Positions 1 through 5,966 of a DNA stretch of 6,444 bases are shown piece by piece. The position numbers and the translations under genes were made by a program. The notes beneath the pieces were generated by a model, which was not told the origin of the DNA, made no database searches, and saw only the letters and a list, made by a program, of their open reading frames with translations. How positions within the stretch are numbered: the first letter of the stretch is position 1; every line of letters starts with the position of its first letter. The stretch comes from Planctomycetales bacterium (GTDB taxonomy: Bacteria > Planctomycetota > Planctomycetia > Pirellulales > Thermoguttaceae): contig SKJM01000587.1 in the NCBI GenBank assembly GCA_007122045.1, forward strand, positions 1-6,444. The letters are read 5' to 3'.

Positions 1-2508
1 CAGTTGGAAGTGCTCTTTGCCAAGCTGGTCGAGGCCGCCGACAGCCCGCAGGAAGATGCGCCCGCCGACGGCCTGGCCGACGAGTGGCGGAATCGGCTCG
101 TCGCCCAGTTGTTGCTGCGATGCCACAACATGGTCGCCGCCGCGCGCACCTTGGGAACGGCCAGCCGCGAGGAGCTGATCCGAATCCAAACCCGGACCGA
201 CACCGCCGTGTTGGCCGCACTGCTGGTGTTCGCCGGGGCGTTGGTGGGTTCGTCCTGGGTCGTGTTACGGAAGGTCGGCTCGCCGCTCGCCCGCCTGCAG
301 GAAGGCGTCCGGGGCGTCGGCGCCGGGCACTTCGACGTGACCCTGCCCGCCGGCGGCCGCGACGAAATCGGCGACATCTGCCGCGCGTTCAACGACATGG
401 CCGCCTCGCTGAAACACAGCCATGGCGAACTGCGGCGCGAAATCGCCGACCGCCGCCGCGCCCAGGAGGCGCTCCGCAAGGCCCACGACGAGCTGGAGGT
501 TCGGGTTCGGGAGCGCACCGCCGACTTGACCCGCGCCAATGCCGAACTGGAATCGTCCAAGCAGGCGGCCGAAGCGGCCAGCCGGGCGAAGAGCACCTTC
601 CTGGCGAACATGAGCCACGAAATTCGCACGCCGCTCAATGCGGTGATCGGCATGACGGAGTTGGTGCTCAAAAGCCCCTTGACGGCCCAGCAGCGCGAGT
701 ACTTGATGACGGTCAAGGACTCCGGCGAAGCCCTGCTCTCGGTCATCAACGACATTCTCGACTTCTCGAAGATCGAGGCCGGCAAATTGGTGCTCGACGA
801 AAGCGTGTTCGACCTGCGGGAAAGCCTGGGCGATACGATGAAGTCGTTCGCCTTCCGCGCCCATCAGCGCGGGCTGGAATTGACCTGCTTCATCCACACC
901 GGCGTGCCGCGCTTCGTTCACGGCGACTATAACCGGCTCCGGCAGGTCGTGGTGAACCTGGTGGGCAACGCCCTGAAGTTCACCGACCGCGGCGAAGTGG
1001 GCCTGGAAGTGGCCGAGCAGGCCCGCTCGGGAGATGACACGATCCTGCATTTTACGGTCCACGATACGGGCGTGGGGATTCCGGAAGAAAAACGGGCGAC
1101 CATTTTCGAGATGTTCGAACAGGGCGACGGTTCCATGACCCGCCGCCATGCCGGCACGGGACTGGGGCTGGCCATTGCCGCCCGGCTGGTGGCCCTGATG
1201 GACGGCCGCATTTGGGTGGAAAGCGAACCGGGCCGGGGAAGCCGGTTCCATTTTCGGGTCCGCCTCGGGCTGGCGTCGGAGCCCGGGCAGCGCTCCGCCG
1301 CCGCGCCCGCCTGCCTCGACGGCATGCCCGTCCTGGTGGTCGACGACAACGCCACGAACCGCCACATCCTCGAAGAGACCCTGCAAAGCTGGAAAATGAG
1401 CCCCACCACGGCGGCCAATGCCAAGGAGGCGGCGGACCTGCTGCAATGGGCCCACGAAGACGGGAACCCGTACCGCCTGGTCCTCACCGACGCCCACATG
1501 CCGCTGACCGACGGATTCACCTTGGCCGAGCAGATCAAGCAAGACCCGGCACTCAGCAGCACCGTCATCATGATGCTGACCTCCGGCGATCGCCCGGAAG
1601 ACACGGCGCGCTGCAACCAGTTGGGCATCGCCGCGTACCTGCTCAAACCGGTGAAGCAGTCGGAACTGCTCGAAGCGATCGAGATGGCCCTGGGCATCAC
1701 GGTGCCGGAAGAGGAACTGCGCCGGCTGGCGGCGCGGCAACCTAGCCACGTTTCGGGCCTGCGGGTGCTCCTGGCCGAGGACAGCCTGGTGAACCAGCAA
1801 CTGGCGGTCGCCCTGCTCGAGGGGCAAGGGCATGCGGTCACGGTGGTGAGCAACGGCGCGCAAGCCGTGGCGGCGGCCCAAGCACGGCCGTTCGACCTGG
1901 TGCTGATGGACGTGCAGATGCCGGACATGGACGGCCTGGAGGCGACGGCGCAGATCCGGGCTAGCGAACAAGCCGCCGGCGCGCGCCTGCCGATCATCGC
2001 CATGACCGCCTACGCGATGAAGGGCGACCGGGAGCGTTGCCTGGAAGCGGGGATGGACGCCTACCTGGCCAAGCCGGTCTGCGCCGAGGAGCTGTTCGCA
2101 ACGATCGACACCCTGTTTGCCGATCGCCCCGGGGTACCGTCGGCCGGCCCCGGCGCCCGCACGCAGGCGGTCGATTGGGCCCGAGCCCTGCAAGCCGTGC
2201 GGGGCAACCGGAAAGTGCTCGAGGCTATCGTCGCGGCCGCCCTGGAGGAGATTCCACAATTGATGGACGCCCTGCGGTCGGCCATGGCCGAGGGCGATGC
2301 GAGCAAGTTATGGCGAGCGGCCCACACGCTGAAGGGCGCCGTCCGCTATTTCGGCGCCGACGGCGTGTACGCCCAATCGGCGAAACTCGAGGAGCTGGGG
2401 CGAGCGGGCGACTTGGAGCAATGTCCCGCCGTCCTCGCCACCCTCGAAGCCGAAATCGTCCCGGTCATCGACGCGCTGGGGAAATCGACAGCGCGAGGTG
2501 TGGAATAG
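1..2508 (+). CDS. Hybrid sensor histidine kinase, BarA-type (HAMP-HisKA-HATPase-REC-REC-Hpt), 5'-truncated by window
   Basis: Membrane sensor kinase of a multi-step phosphorelay. The frame is open from base 1, so the true start lies upstream; the TTG at 4 is only the first in-window start-like codon. Residues are counted from it (834 aa to the TAG at 2506). Residues 1-66 are a likely extracytoplasmic remnant and 67-89 a hydrophobic helix. A HAMP domain spans about 90-142 and contains DEIGDICRAFNDM; a charged coiled coil follows to about 195. HisKA has the H-box SHEIRTP with phospho-acceptor His205. HATPase_c shows the N-box (N318, N322), DTGVGIP (354-360), an F-box near 368 and GTGLGLA (384-390). 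REC1 has DD447-448, phospho-Asp D496, T526 and K548. REC2 has E592/D593, D636, T668 and K690. The C-terminal Hpt has AAHTLKGA with His774. All catalytic residues are intact, so a His-Asp-His-Asp relay to a separate regulator is expected. The signal and the partner regulator cannot be read here. It converges on the nqr block. Confidence 0.95.
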   Translation, partial: QLEVLFAKLVEAADSPQEDAPADGLADEWRNRLVAQLLLRCHNMVAAARTLGTASREELIRIQTRTDTAVLAALLVFAGALVGSSWVVLRKVGSPLARLQEGVRGVGAGHFDVTLPAGGRDEIGDICRAFNDMAASLKHSHGELRREIADRRRAQEALRKAHDELEVRVRERTADLTRANAELESSKQAAEAASRAKSTFLANMSHEIRTPLNAVIGMTELVLKSPLTAQQREYLMTVKDSGEALLSVINDILDFSKIEAGKLVLDESVFDLRESLGDTMKSFAFRAHQRGLELTCFIHTGVPRFVHGDYNRLRQVVVNLVGNALKFTDRGEVGLEVAEQARSGDDTILHFTVHDTGVGIPEEKRATIFEMFEQGDGSMTRRHAGTGLGLAIAARLVALMDGRIWVESEPGRGSRFHFRVRLGLASEPGQRSAAAPACLDGMPVLVVDDNATNRHILEETLQSWKMSPTTAANAKEAADLLQWAHEDGNPYRLVLTDAHMPLTDGFTLAEQIKQDPALSSTVIMMLTSGDRPEDTARCNQLGIAAYLLKPVKQSELLEAIEMALGITVPEEELRRLAARQPSHVSGLRVLLAEDSLVNQQLAVALLEGQGHAVTVVSNGAQAVAAAQARPFDLVLMDVQMPDMDGLEATAQIRASEQAAGARLPIIAMTAYAMKGDRERCLEAGMDAYLAKPVCAEELFATIDTLFADRPGVPSAGPGARTQAVDWARALQAVRGNRKVLEAIVAAALEEIPQLMDALRSAMAEGDASKLWRAAHTLKGAVRYFGADGVYAQSAKLEELGRAGDLEQCPAVLATLEAEIVPVIDALGKSTARGVE

Positions 2509-2536
2509 GCGTCCAGCCGGTCAGCGGAAATTGACA

Positions 2537-2547
2537 GGCTGGCAGCC
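2537..2547. repeat. Short imperfect palindrome, possible decayed repetitive unit
   Basis: GGCT-GGC-AGCC forms a 4-bp stem within ATTGACAGGCTGGCAGCC, just after the kinase stop. The wording resembles the GACAGGCTGG..AGCCTGTC palindromes that I recall as common between genes in planctomycete-like genomes, with the second arm decayed. The stem is too short to be a terminator by itself. This is a weak call. Confidence 0.2.
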
Positions 2548-2562
2548 AATCCCACGAAATTC

Positions 2563-2599
2563 GGCGGTAACCCCGGCTTGCTTGTCGCCGGGAACCGTC
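2563..2599 (-). terminator. Candidate terminator hairpin at the end of the nqr operon (convergent gap)
   Basis: A core stem CCCGGC (2572-2577) pairs perfectly with GCCGGG (2587-2592) across a 9-nt loop. An outer stem CGGT (2565-2568) pairs with ACCG (2594-2597) across a small asymmetric internal loop, and a G-U then a G-C pair can extend it. It lies immediately after the nqrM stop codon (2598-2600) and 55-90 bases after the kinase stop, so it could block read-through in both directions. Neither side has a U-run, so classic Rho-independent action is doubtful. Confidence 0.4.
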
Positions 2600-2816
2600 A
2601 CGGCGCCTGATCGTCGTCGACCGTGGCGAAAGACTTCGGCCTGGGACGCTGGGCGGTCGCGCAGCAGTCGGGCCGGCCGCAGCCCTCGGTCGAGGCGGGC
2701 TCGCCCGCCCGATGGCAGCCGGGACGCAGACGGCGGTATCCGCACAACAGGCCGATTCCGAGCCCGAGGGCGGCCAGGGCAAATATCACCAGTGCGGCAA
2801 CGAACTCTTGCATCAT
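2598..2816 (-). CDS. nqrM: NqrM-like Na+-NQR maturation protein (DUF539 type), divergent
   Basis: Small membrane protein of 72 aa from the ATG at 2816; the adjacent ATG at 2813 is equally possible. NqrM is needed for assembly of Na+-NQR, apparently for the Fe-S site held between NqrD and NqrE. The layout seen here fits the family: one N-terminal helix (about residues 5-25, VAALVIFALAALGLGIGLL), a short basic stretch (GYRRLRPG), then a cysteine-rich tail with C34, C46, C51 and C52, plus C25 at the end of the helix. The C34-x11-C46 spacing matches what I recall of the family. The usual GSCGG is replaced by PGCHR, and the later cysteines are arranged as CGRPDCC rather than CxCxxPC. Position supports the call: last gene after nqrF and apbE on the same strand, as in Vibrio-type operons. 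No clear Shine-Dalgarno is visible. An in-frame extension to 2882 has no helix or family likeness and was not used. Identity rests on layout plus context. Confidence 0.68.
   Translation of the reverse strand: MMQEFVAALVIFALAALGLGIGLLCGYRRLRPGCHRAGEPASTEGCGRPDCCATAQRPRPKSFATVDDDQAP
2694..2709. repeat. Perfect GC palindrome inside the nqrM candidate
   Basis: GGCGGGC and GCCCGCC are perfect inverted arms separated by TC. They lie inside the cysteine-rich tail of the NqrM candidate, where the minus strand encodes RAGEPAS between C34 and C46. The RNA would form a tight hairpin of 6 bp with a 4-nt loop. It may be chance in GC-rich DNA or a short repeat absorbed into the coding sequence. Confidence 0.5.
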
Positions 2817-2941
2817 CGTGTCTGTTGGCCGAAAAATGGCTGTTCCGTTTCTAGGTGCCGGCCGCGGCCATGTAGTAGGCACACGCCGCTGTGCCGTCCC
2901 CGAGTAACGCCGTCTGCATCTGGAAACGGAAAGTGCACGGG

Positions 2942-2968
2942 TGCCCCGCCGGCGCTACGGCGGCGGCA
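2942..2968 (-). promoter_or_regulatory. Strong GC hairpin over the apbE stop codon
   Basis: TGCC+CCGCCG (2942-2951) pairs with CGGCGG+GGCA (2958-2963, 2965-2968), giving ten base pairs with a single bulged C at 2964 and a 6-nt loop. The loop contains most of the apbE stop codon (2955-2957). No U-run follows on the minus strand, so it is more likely an RNA-stability or attenuation element than an intrinsic terminator. It lies at the head of the 138-bp gap between apbE and nqrM, which otherwise shows no recognisable promoter or gene. Confidence 0.4.
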
Positions 2969-3986
2969 GGCACGCGGCCTCGAATTCCGGGGTCATTCGT
3001 TCCACGAAGCCCGCTTCGGTGGCGACGATCAGTAGGGCCGCCAGCCTCTGCTCGGTGGCAACGCGGTAGCCCTCCTCCGGCCCGAGCACCAACAGGCCGG
3101 TGGCCAGGGCATCGGCCCGGGCGCAAGAGGGATCTAATATCGATACGGAGACCAGCCGGTGTTGGATCGGGCGGCCGGTGCGAGGGTCGATGATGTGCGA
3201 ATAGCGCTTGCCCCCCCGCTCGAAGTAGTTGCGATAATCGCCGGAGGTGGCCAGGGCCGTATCGGCCAGTTCCACCACCCGGTGGATGCTGCGCACCCCG
3301 GCCAGGGGCGCTTCGACGCCGATCCGCCACGGCTGCCCCTGAGGATTGACGCCGCGGGCCCGCATCTCGCCGCCGAGGTCGACCAGGAAACTTCTGATTC
3401 TCGCCTCCCGCAACAGCAGGGCAATCTGGTCGACGGCGTAGCCTTTGGCCACGCCGGAAAGGTCGACCTGCACCTCGGGCTTTGTCTTGCGGACGGCGGG
3501 CGGATTCAGTTGGTACTCGATGTACTCCAGGCCCACGGCGGCCTTGGCCTTGGCAATCTGCTCGTCGTCGGGTACGCGGCCGGGGGGGTGATGCTCGGGT
3601 CCGAACCCCCAGAGGTTCACCAGCGGCCCGCTCGTGATGTCGAACGCCCCCTCGGTATAGTGCCCTGCCTGGATCCCTTCGGCAACCACGTCGGCGGTCG
3701 CCTGGGAAACGCCGGTCCACTGGATGCTTTCCGACCGATTCAGCCGCGACACGTCGGATGCGGGATCGTAGGTCGAAAGCAGCCCTTCCAACTCGGCCAG
3801 CCGCGTTTCCACCGCCCTGCCCAGCGCCGCCGCGGCATCGTCCTGCTTCGGCGGGTCGACGATCTGCACGCGGTACTGCGTGCCCATGATCGAACCGGAA
3901 AGCGTCAGCACGCGGGCATCGTCCGGCACGTCAGCGGCGCAGCCGGTCAGAAGCATCGCGGCGATCACGGCCACGACCCGTCGCAT
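2955..3986 (-). CDS. apbE: ApbE family FAD:protein FMN transferase, lipoprotein
   Basis: Mg2+-dependent flavin transferase that moves FMN from FAD onto a Thr of target proteins; in this context the targets are NqrB and NqrC, on the outer face of the membrane. The chosen start (ATG at 3986, 343 aa) lies 13 nt after the nqrF stop and opens directly on a lipoprotein signal: MRR, a hydrophobic run, then the lipobox LLTGC with Cys16. A longer start at 4025 would overlap nqrF by 26 nt and bury the signal. Family motifs in order: MGTQY (34-38), GAFDITSGPLVNLWGFGP (113-130), DLSGVAKGYAVD (175-186), DLGGE (203-207), TSGDYRNYF (247-255), HIIDPRTGRP (264-273) and ADALATG (291-297). These cover the flavin- and metal-binding regions. 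Length is normal for the family, and no key motif appears lost. It is probably co-transcribed with nqrDEF. Confidence 0.95.
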   Translation of the reverse strand: MRRVVAVIAAMLLTGCAADVPDDARVLTLSGSIMGTQYRVQIVDPPKQDDAAAALGRAVETRLAELEGLLSTYDPASDVSRLNRSESIQWTGVSQATADVVAEGIQAGHYTEGAFDITSGPLVNLWGFGPEHHPPGRVPDDEQIAKAKAAVGLEYIEYQLNPPAVRKTKPEVQVDLSGVAKGYAVDQIALLLREARIRSFLVDLGGEMRARGVNPQGQPWRIGVEAPLAGVRSIHRVVELADTALATSGDYRNYFERGGKRYSHIIDPRTGRPIQHRLVSVSILDPSCARADALATGLLVLGPEEGYRVATEQRLAALLIVATEAGFVERMTPEFEAACLPPP

Positions 3987-3999
3987 GGCAATCGTCCGC

Positions 4000-5229
4000 T
4001 TACAGTCCGAAATCGTCAAAGGCAATGTTCTCCTCTTCCACGCCCAGGTCGTCGAGCAGGTTCAAGACGGCCTGGTTCATCAGCGGCGGCCCGCAAAAGT
4101 AGTATTCCACGTCCTCCGGCGCCGGGTGACGCTTCAAATAATGCTCGTAGAGCACCTGGTGGACGAAGCCGGTGGGGCCGTCCCAGTTGTCCTCCGGCAA
4201 GGGTTCGGAAAGGGCGAGGTGCCACTCGAAGTTCGGGTTCTCCTCGGCCAGCCGCTCGAACTCGTCGGTGTAGAAGGCTTCGCGGAGGCTGCGGGCGCCG
4301 TACCAGTACGAGACCTTGCGCCGCGAATGACGCCGCTTGAGCAGTTCGAACAGGTGCGAGCGGAGCGGGGCCATGCCCGCCCCCCCGCCAACGTAAATCA
4401 TCTCGGCGTCCGTCTGCTTGATGAAAAACTGGCCGTAGGGTCCCGAAATGGTCACCTTGTCGCCCGGCTTGAGACTGAAGATGTACGACGACATCTTGCC
4501 GGGCGGGGCGTTGGGCGCGTCGGGCGGCGGGGTGGCGATCCGAACATTCAGCATAATGACGCCCTTCTCGCCCGGGTAGTTCGCCATCGAGTACGCCCGC
4601 GACACCGGCTCGGTCACTTTCGACGTGTACCGCCACACGTTGTACTTGTCCCAATCGTCCCGGAAGCGCTCGTCGATCCGGAAGTCGCGGAAATGTACTT
4701 CGTGCGGCGGCGCGTTAATCTGGATGTACCCGCCGGCCTTGAATTCGACCTCCTCACCCGCAGGCAACTCGAGGACCAACTCCTTGATGAACGTGGCCAC
4801 GTTGCGGTTCGAGCGGACCGTGCACTCCCACTGCTTGATGTCGAACACCTCCGGCGGGATTTCGATGTCGAGATCCTGCTTGACCGACACCTGGCAGCTC
4901 AGCCGAACGCCCTCGCGCACCTCGCGGCGGCTGAGGAAGTTCCGCTCGGTGGCCAGCACGTCGCCGCCCCCCTGGCGCACCGTCACGCGGCACTCGGCGC
5001 AGGTTCCCTGCCCGCCGCACGCCGAGGGGATGAAGATGCGGTTTTCGGCCAGCACGTTCAGCAGTTTGCCGCCGGTGGGCACCACGAGCGATTTTTCCGG
5101 ATTGTCGTTGATGAGGACCTGAACCTCTCCGGAAGGCACGAGCCATCGCCGCGCCACTAGGACGACGGCGACCAAGGCCAGGACAATGCCCGAAAATGCA
5201 ACGACACCAATAGCAATTTGGGTAATCAA
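4000..5229 (-). CDS. nqrF: Na+-translocating NADH:quinone oxidoreductase subunit F
   Basis: Electron-input subunit of Na+-NQR. It oxidises NADH with FAD and passes electrons through a 2Fe-2S cluster to the rest of the complex. It is 409 aa, close to the usual 405-410. One N-terminal membrane anchor (about residues 4-27) is followed by a ferredoxin domain with cluster ligands C71, C77, C80 (C-x5-C-x2-[11 protein letters not shown]) and C112. Next is an FAD domain with RAYSMANYP (211-219), then an NAD(P)-binding domain with [13 protein letters not shown] (279-291) and YFCGPP (377-382). It ends in FDDFGL, where the terminal aromatic residue is typical of this reductase fold. The start is TTG, supported by an AGGAG nine bases upstream and by the anchor beginning at once ([10 protein letters not shown]). 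The nqrE stop lies 12 nt before this start, so the two are probably translationally coupled. Confidence 0.98.
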   Translation of the reverse strand: MITQIAIGVVAFSGIVLALVAVVLVARRWLVPSGEVQVLINDNPEKSLVVPTGGKLLNVLAENRIFIPSACGGQGTCAECRVTVRQGGGDVLATERNFLSRREVREGVRLSCQVSVKQDLDIEIPPEVFDIKQWECTVRSNRNVATFIKELVLELPAGEEVEFKAGGYIQINAPPHEVHFRDFRIDERFRDDWDKYNVWRYTSKVTEPVSRAYSMANYPGEKGVIMLNVRIATPPPDAPNAPPGKMSSYIFSLKPGDKVTISGPYGQFFIKQTDAEMIYVGGGAGMAPLRSHLFELLKRRHSRRKVSYWYGARSLREAFYTDEFERLAEENPNFEWHLALSEPLPEDNWDGPTGFVHQVLYEHYLKRHPAPEDVEYYFCGPPLMNQAVLNLLDDLGVEEENIAFDDFGL

Positions 5230-5238
5230 TGCGCGGCT

Positions 5239-5243
5239 CTCCT
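5239..5243 (-). promoter_or_regulatory. Shine-Dalgarno of nqrF, overlapping the nqrE stop
   Basis: The minus strand reads TAGGAGAG followed by CCGCGCA and the TTG start codon. AGGAG is nine bases before the start and shares its first AG with the TAG stop of nqrE (5242-5244). This fixes the TTG start and points to translational coupling. Confidence 0.75.
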
Positions 5244-5853
5244 ACAACATGATTCCGGCAAACGACATGAACGCCAGGGCCATCAGCCCGGCGATGATGA
5301 ACGTCATCCCCAGGCCGCGGAGGCCGGCGGGGATGTTGCTGTACCTGAGCTTCTCGCGGATCGAAGCCAGCGCGACGATGGCCAGCGCCCAGCCCACGCC
5401 CGTGCCCAGTCCGAACGTCACACTCTCGCCGAAGCTATACTCCTCCTGCACCATGAAGAGCGACCCGCCCAGGATGGCGCAGTTGACGGTGATCAGCGGC
5501 AGGAAGATCCCCAGGGCGTTGTACAGGGCCGGCACGTACTTGTCGAGCGTCATCTCCAGGATCTGCACGATGGCGGCAATCACGCCGATGTAGGTGATCA
5601 GCCCGAGGAACTCCAGGTTCAACTCCGGCAAGCCGGCCCAGGCGAGGGCCCCTTCCTGGAGCACATAGCGAAAAATGAGGTTGTTCACCGGCACGGTAAT
5701 GCCTTGCACCACGACCACGGCAACGCCCAAGCCCAGGGCGGTGTCGACCCGCCGCGACACGGCCAGGAAAGTGCACATGCCCAGGAAGAAGGCCAGCGCC
5801 AGGTTCTCCATGAACACGGCGGTCAGAAAGATGCTGAGGTGATGTTCGAACAT
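5242..5853 (-). CDS. nqrE: Na+-translocating NADH:quinone oxidoreductase subunit E
   Basis: Integral membrane subunit of Na+-NQR, homologous to NqrD and RnfA. It is 203 aa, against 198 in Vibrio. The start ATG at 5853 opens [20 protein letters not shown], matching the start of the family (MEHYISLLVKSIFIENMAL in Vibrio from memory). The reading frame runs open further upstream to 6012, but that stretch translates the inverted repeat and is not protein-like. About six membrane helices can be read. C27 (in [12 protein letters not shown]) and C125 (in [10 protein letters not shown]) match the two NqrE cysteines that, with two in NqrD, hold an Fe-S centre in the membrane in published structures. 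Other family signatures are VPVNNL (55-60), [15 protein letters not shown] (111-125) and [10 protein letters not shown] (178-187). A modest GGGAAG about ten bases upstream may serve as the ribosome site. Confidence 0.97.
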   Translation of the reverse strand: MFEHHLSIFLTAVFMENLALAFFLGMCTFLAVSRRVDTALGLGVAVVVVQGITVPVNNLIFRYVLQEGALAWAGLPELNLEFLGLITYIGVIAAIVQILEMTLDKYVPALYNALGIFLPLITVNCAILGGSLFMVQEEYSFGESVTFGLGTGVGWALAIVALASIREKLRYSNIPAGLRGLGMTFIIAGLMALAFMSFAGIML

Positions 5854-5877
5854 GGGTCGGCTTCCCGTCCAGGCAAA

Positions 5878-5958
5878 GGGGACAGTCCCGTTTTCGCGGC
5901 AAGTTAGGTCGGCTTGTCGGGGGCCCGGCGCCGTGCCGCGAAAACCGGGACAGTCCCC
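5878..5958. repeat. REP/MITE-like inverted repeat between nqrD and nqrE
   Basis: Left arm 5878-5901 begins GGGGACAGTCCCG and continues TTTTCGCGGCA. Right arm 5934-5958 begins TGCCGCGAAAAC and continues CGGGACAGTCCCC. Apart from one extra C and one central A/A mismatch, the arms are exact reverse complements around a 32-nt GC-rich centre. Each arm also contains the small palindrome GGGAC-A-GTCCC. This double-palindrome layout is typical of REP or small MITE units mobilised in trans. It fills most of the 113-bp gap between two genes normally almost adjacent. No transposase gene and no target duplication can be seen. RNA through it would form a long hairpin inside the operon transcript. Confidence 0.8.
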
Positions 5959-5966
5959 CGCGAATG

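Noticed and set aside
927..2003. 358-aa open frame antisense to the kinase
   Set aside because: Ser/Arg/Ala-rich shadow of a well-supported kinase reading frame.
265..2259. 664-aa open frame antisense to the kinase
   Set aside because: It mirrors the kinase codons in GC-rich DNA. The translation has low-complexity, Arg/Gly/His-rich runs, no recognisable domain and no start signal.
2859..2869. GGCCGCGGCC palindrome in the apbE-nqrM gap
   Set aside because: Short self-complementary GC run with no loop and no repeat partner in the window; expected by chance at this GC content.
2817..2882. 22-residue N-terminal extension of the nqrM candidate
   Set aside because: Pro/Arg-rich stretch ahead of the membrane helix, unlike the family, which starts a few residues before the helix.
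2851..2919. 22-codon minus-strand ORF (MQTALLGDGTAACAYYMAAAGT split across the apbE-nqrM gap)
   Set aside because: It has protein-like wording and its own stop, but no ribosome site, no known family and a length easily open by chance in this composition.
2851..3720. 289-aa minus-strand frame overlapping apbE in another frame
   Set aside because: Arg/Gly/Pro-rich shadow of apbE. Only its last part lies outside apbE.
3987..4025. Longer apbE start overlapping nqrF
   Set aside because: It would put 13 polar residues ahead of a lipoprotein signal. The ATG at 3986 sits 13 nt after the nqrF stop and starts the signal directly.
3159..4340. 393-aa open frame antisense to apbE and the end of nqrF
   Set aside because: Overlaps two genes with clear family motifs. 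Its own translation has no domain-like pattern.
3880..5160. 426-aa open frame antisense to nqrF
   Set aside because: Shadow frame opposite an unambiguous NqrF. Its composition is Arg/Val/His-heavy with no motif.
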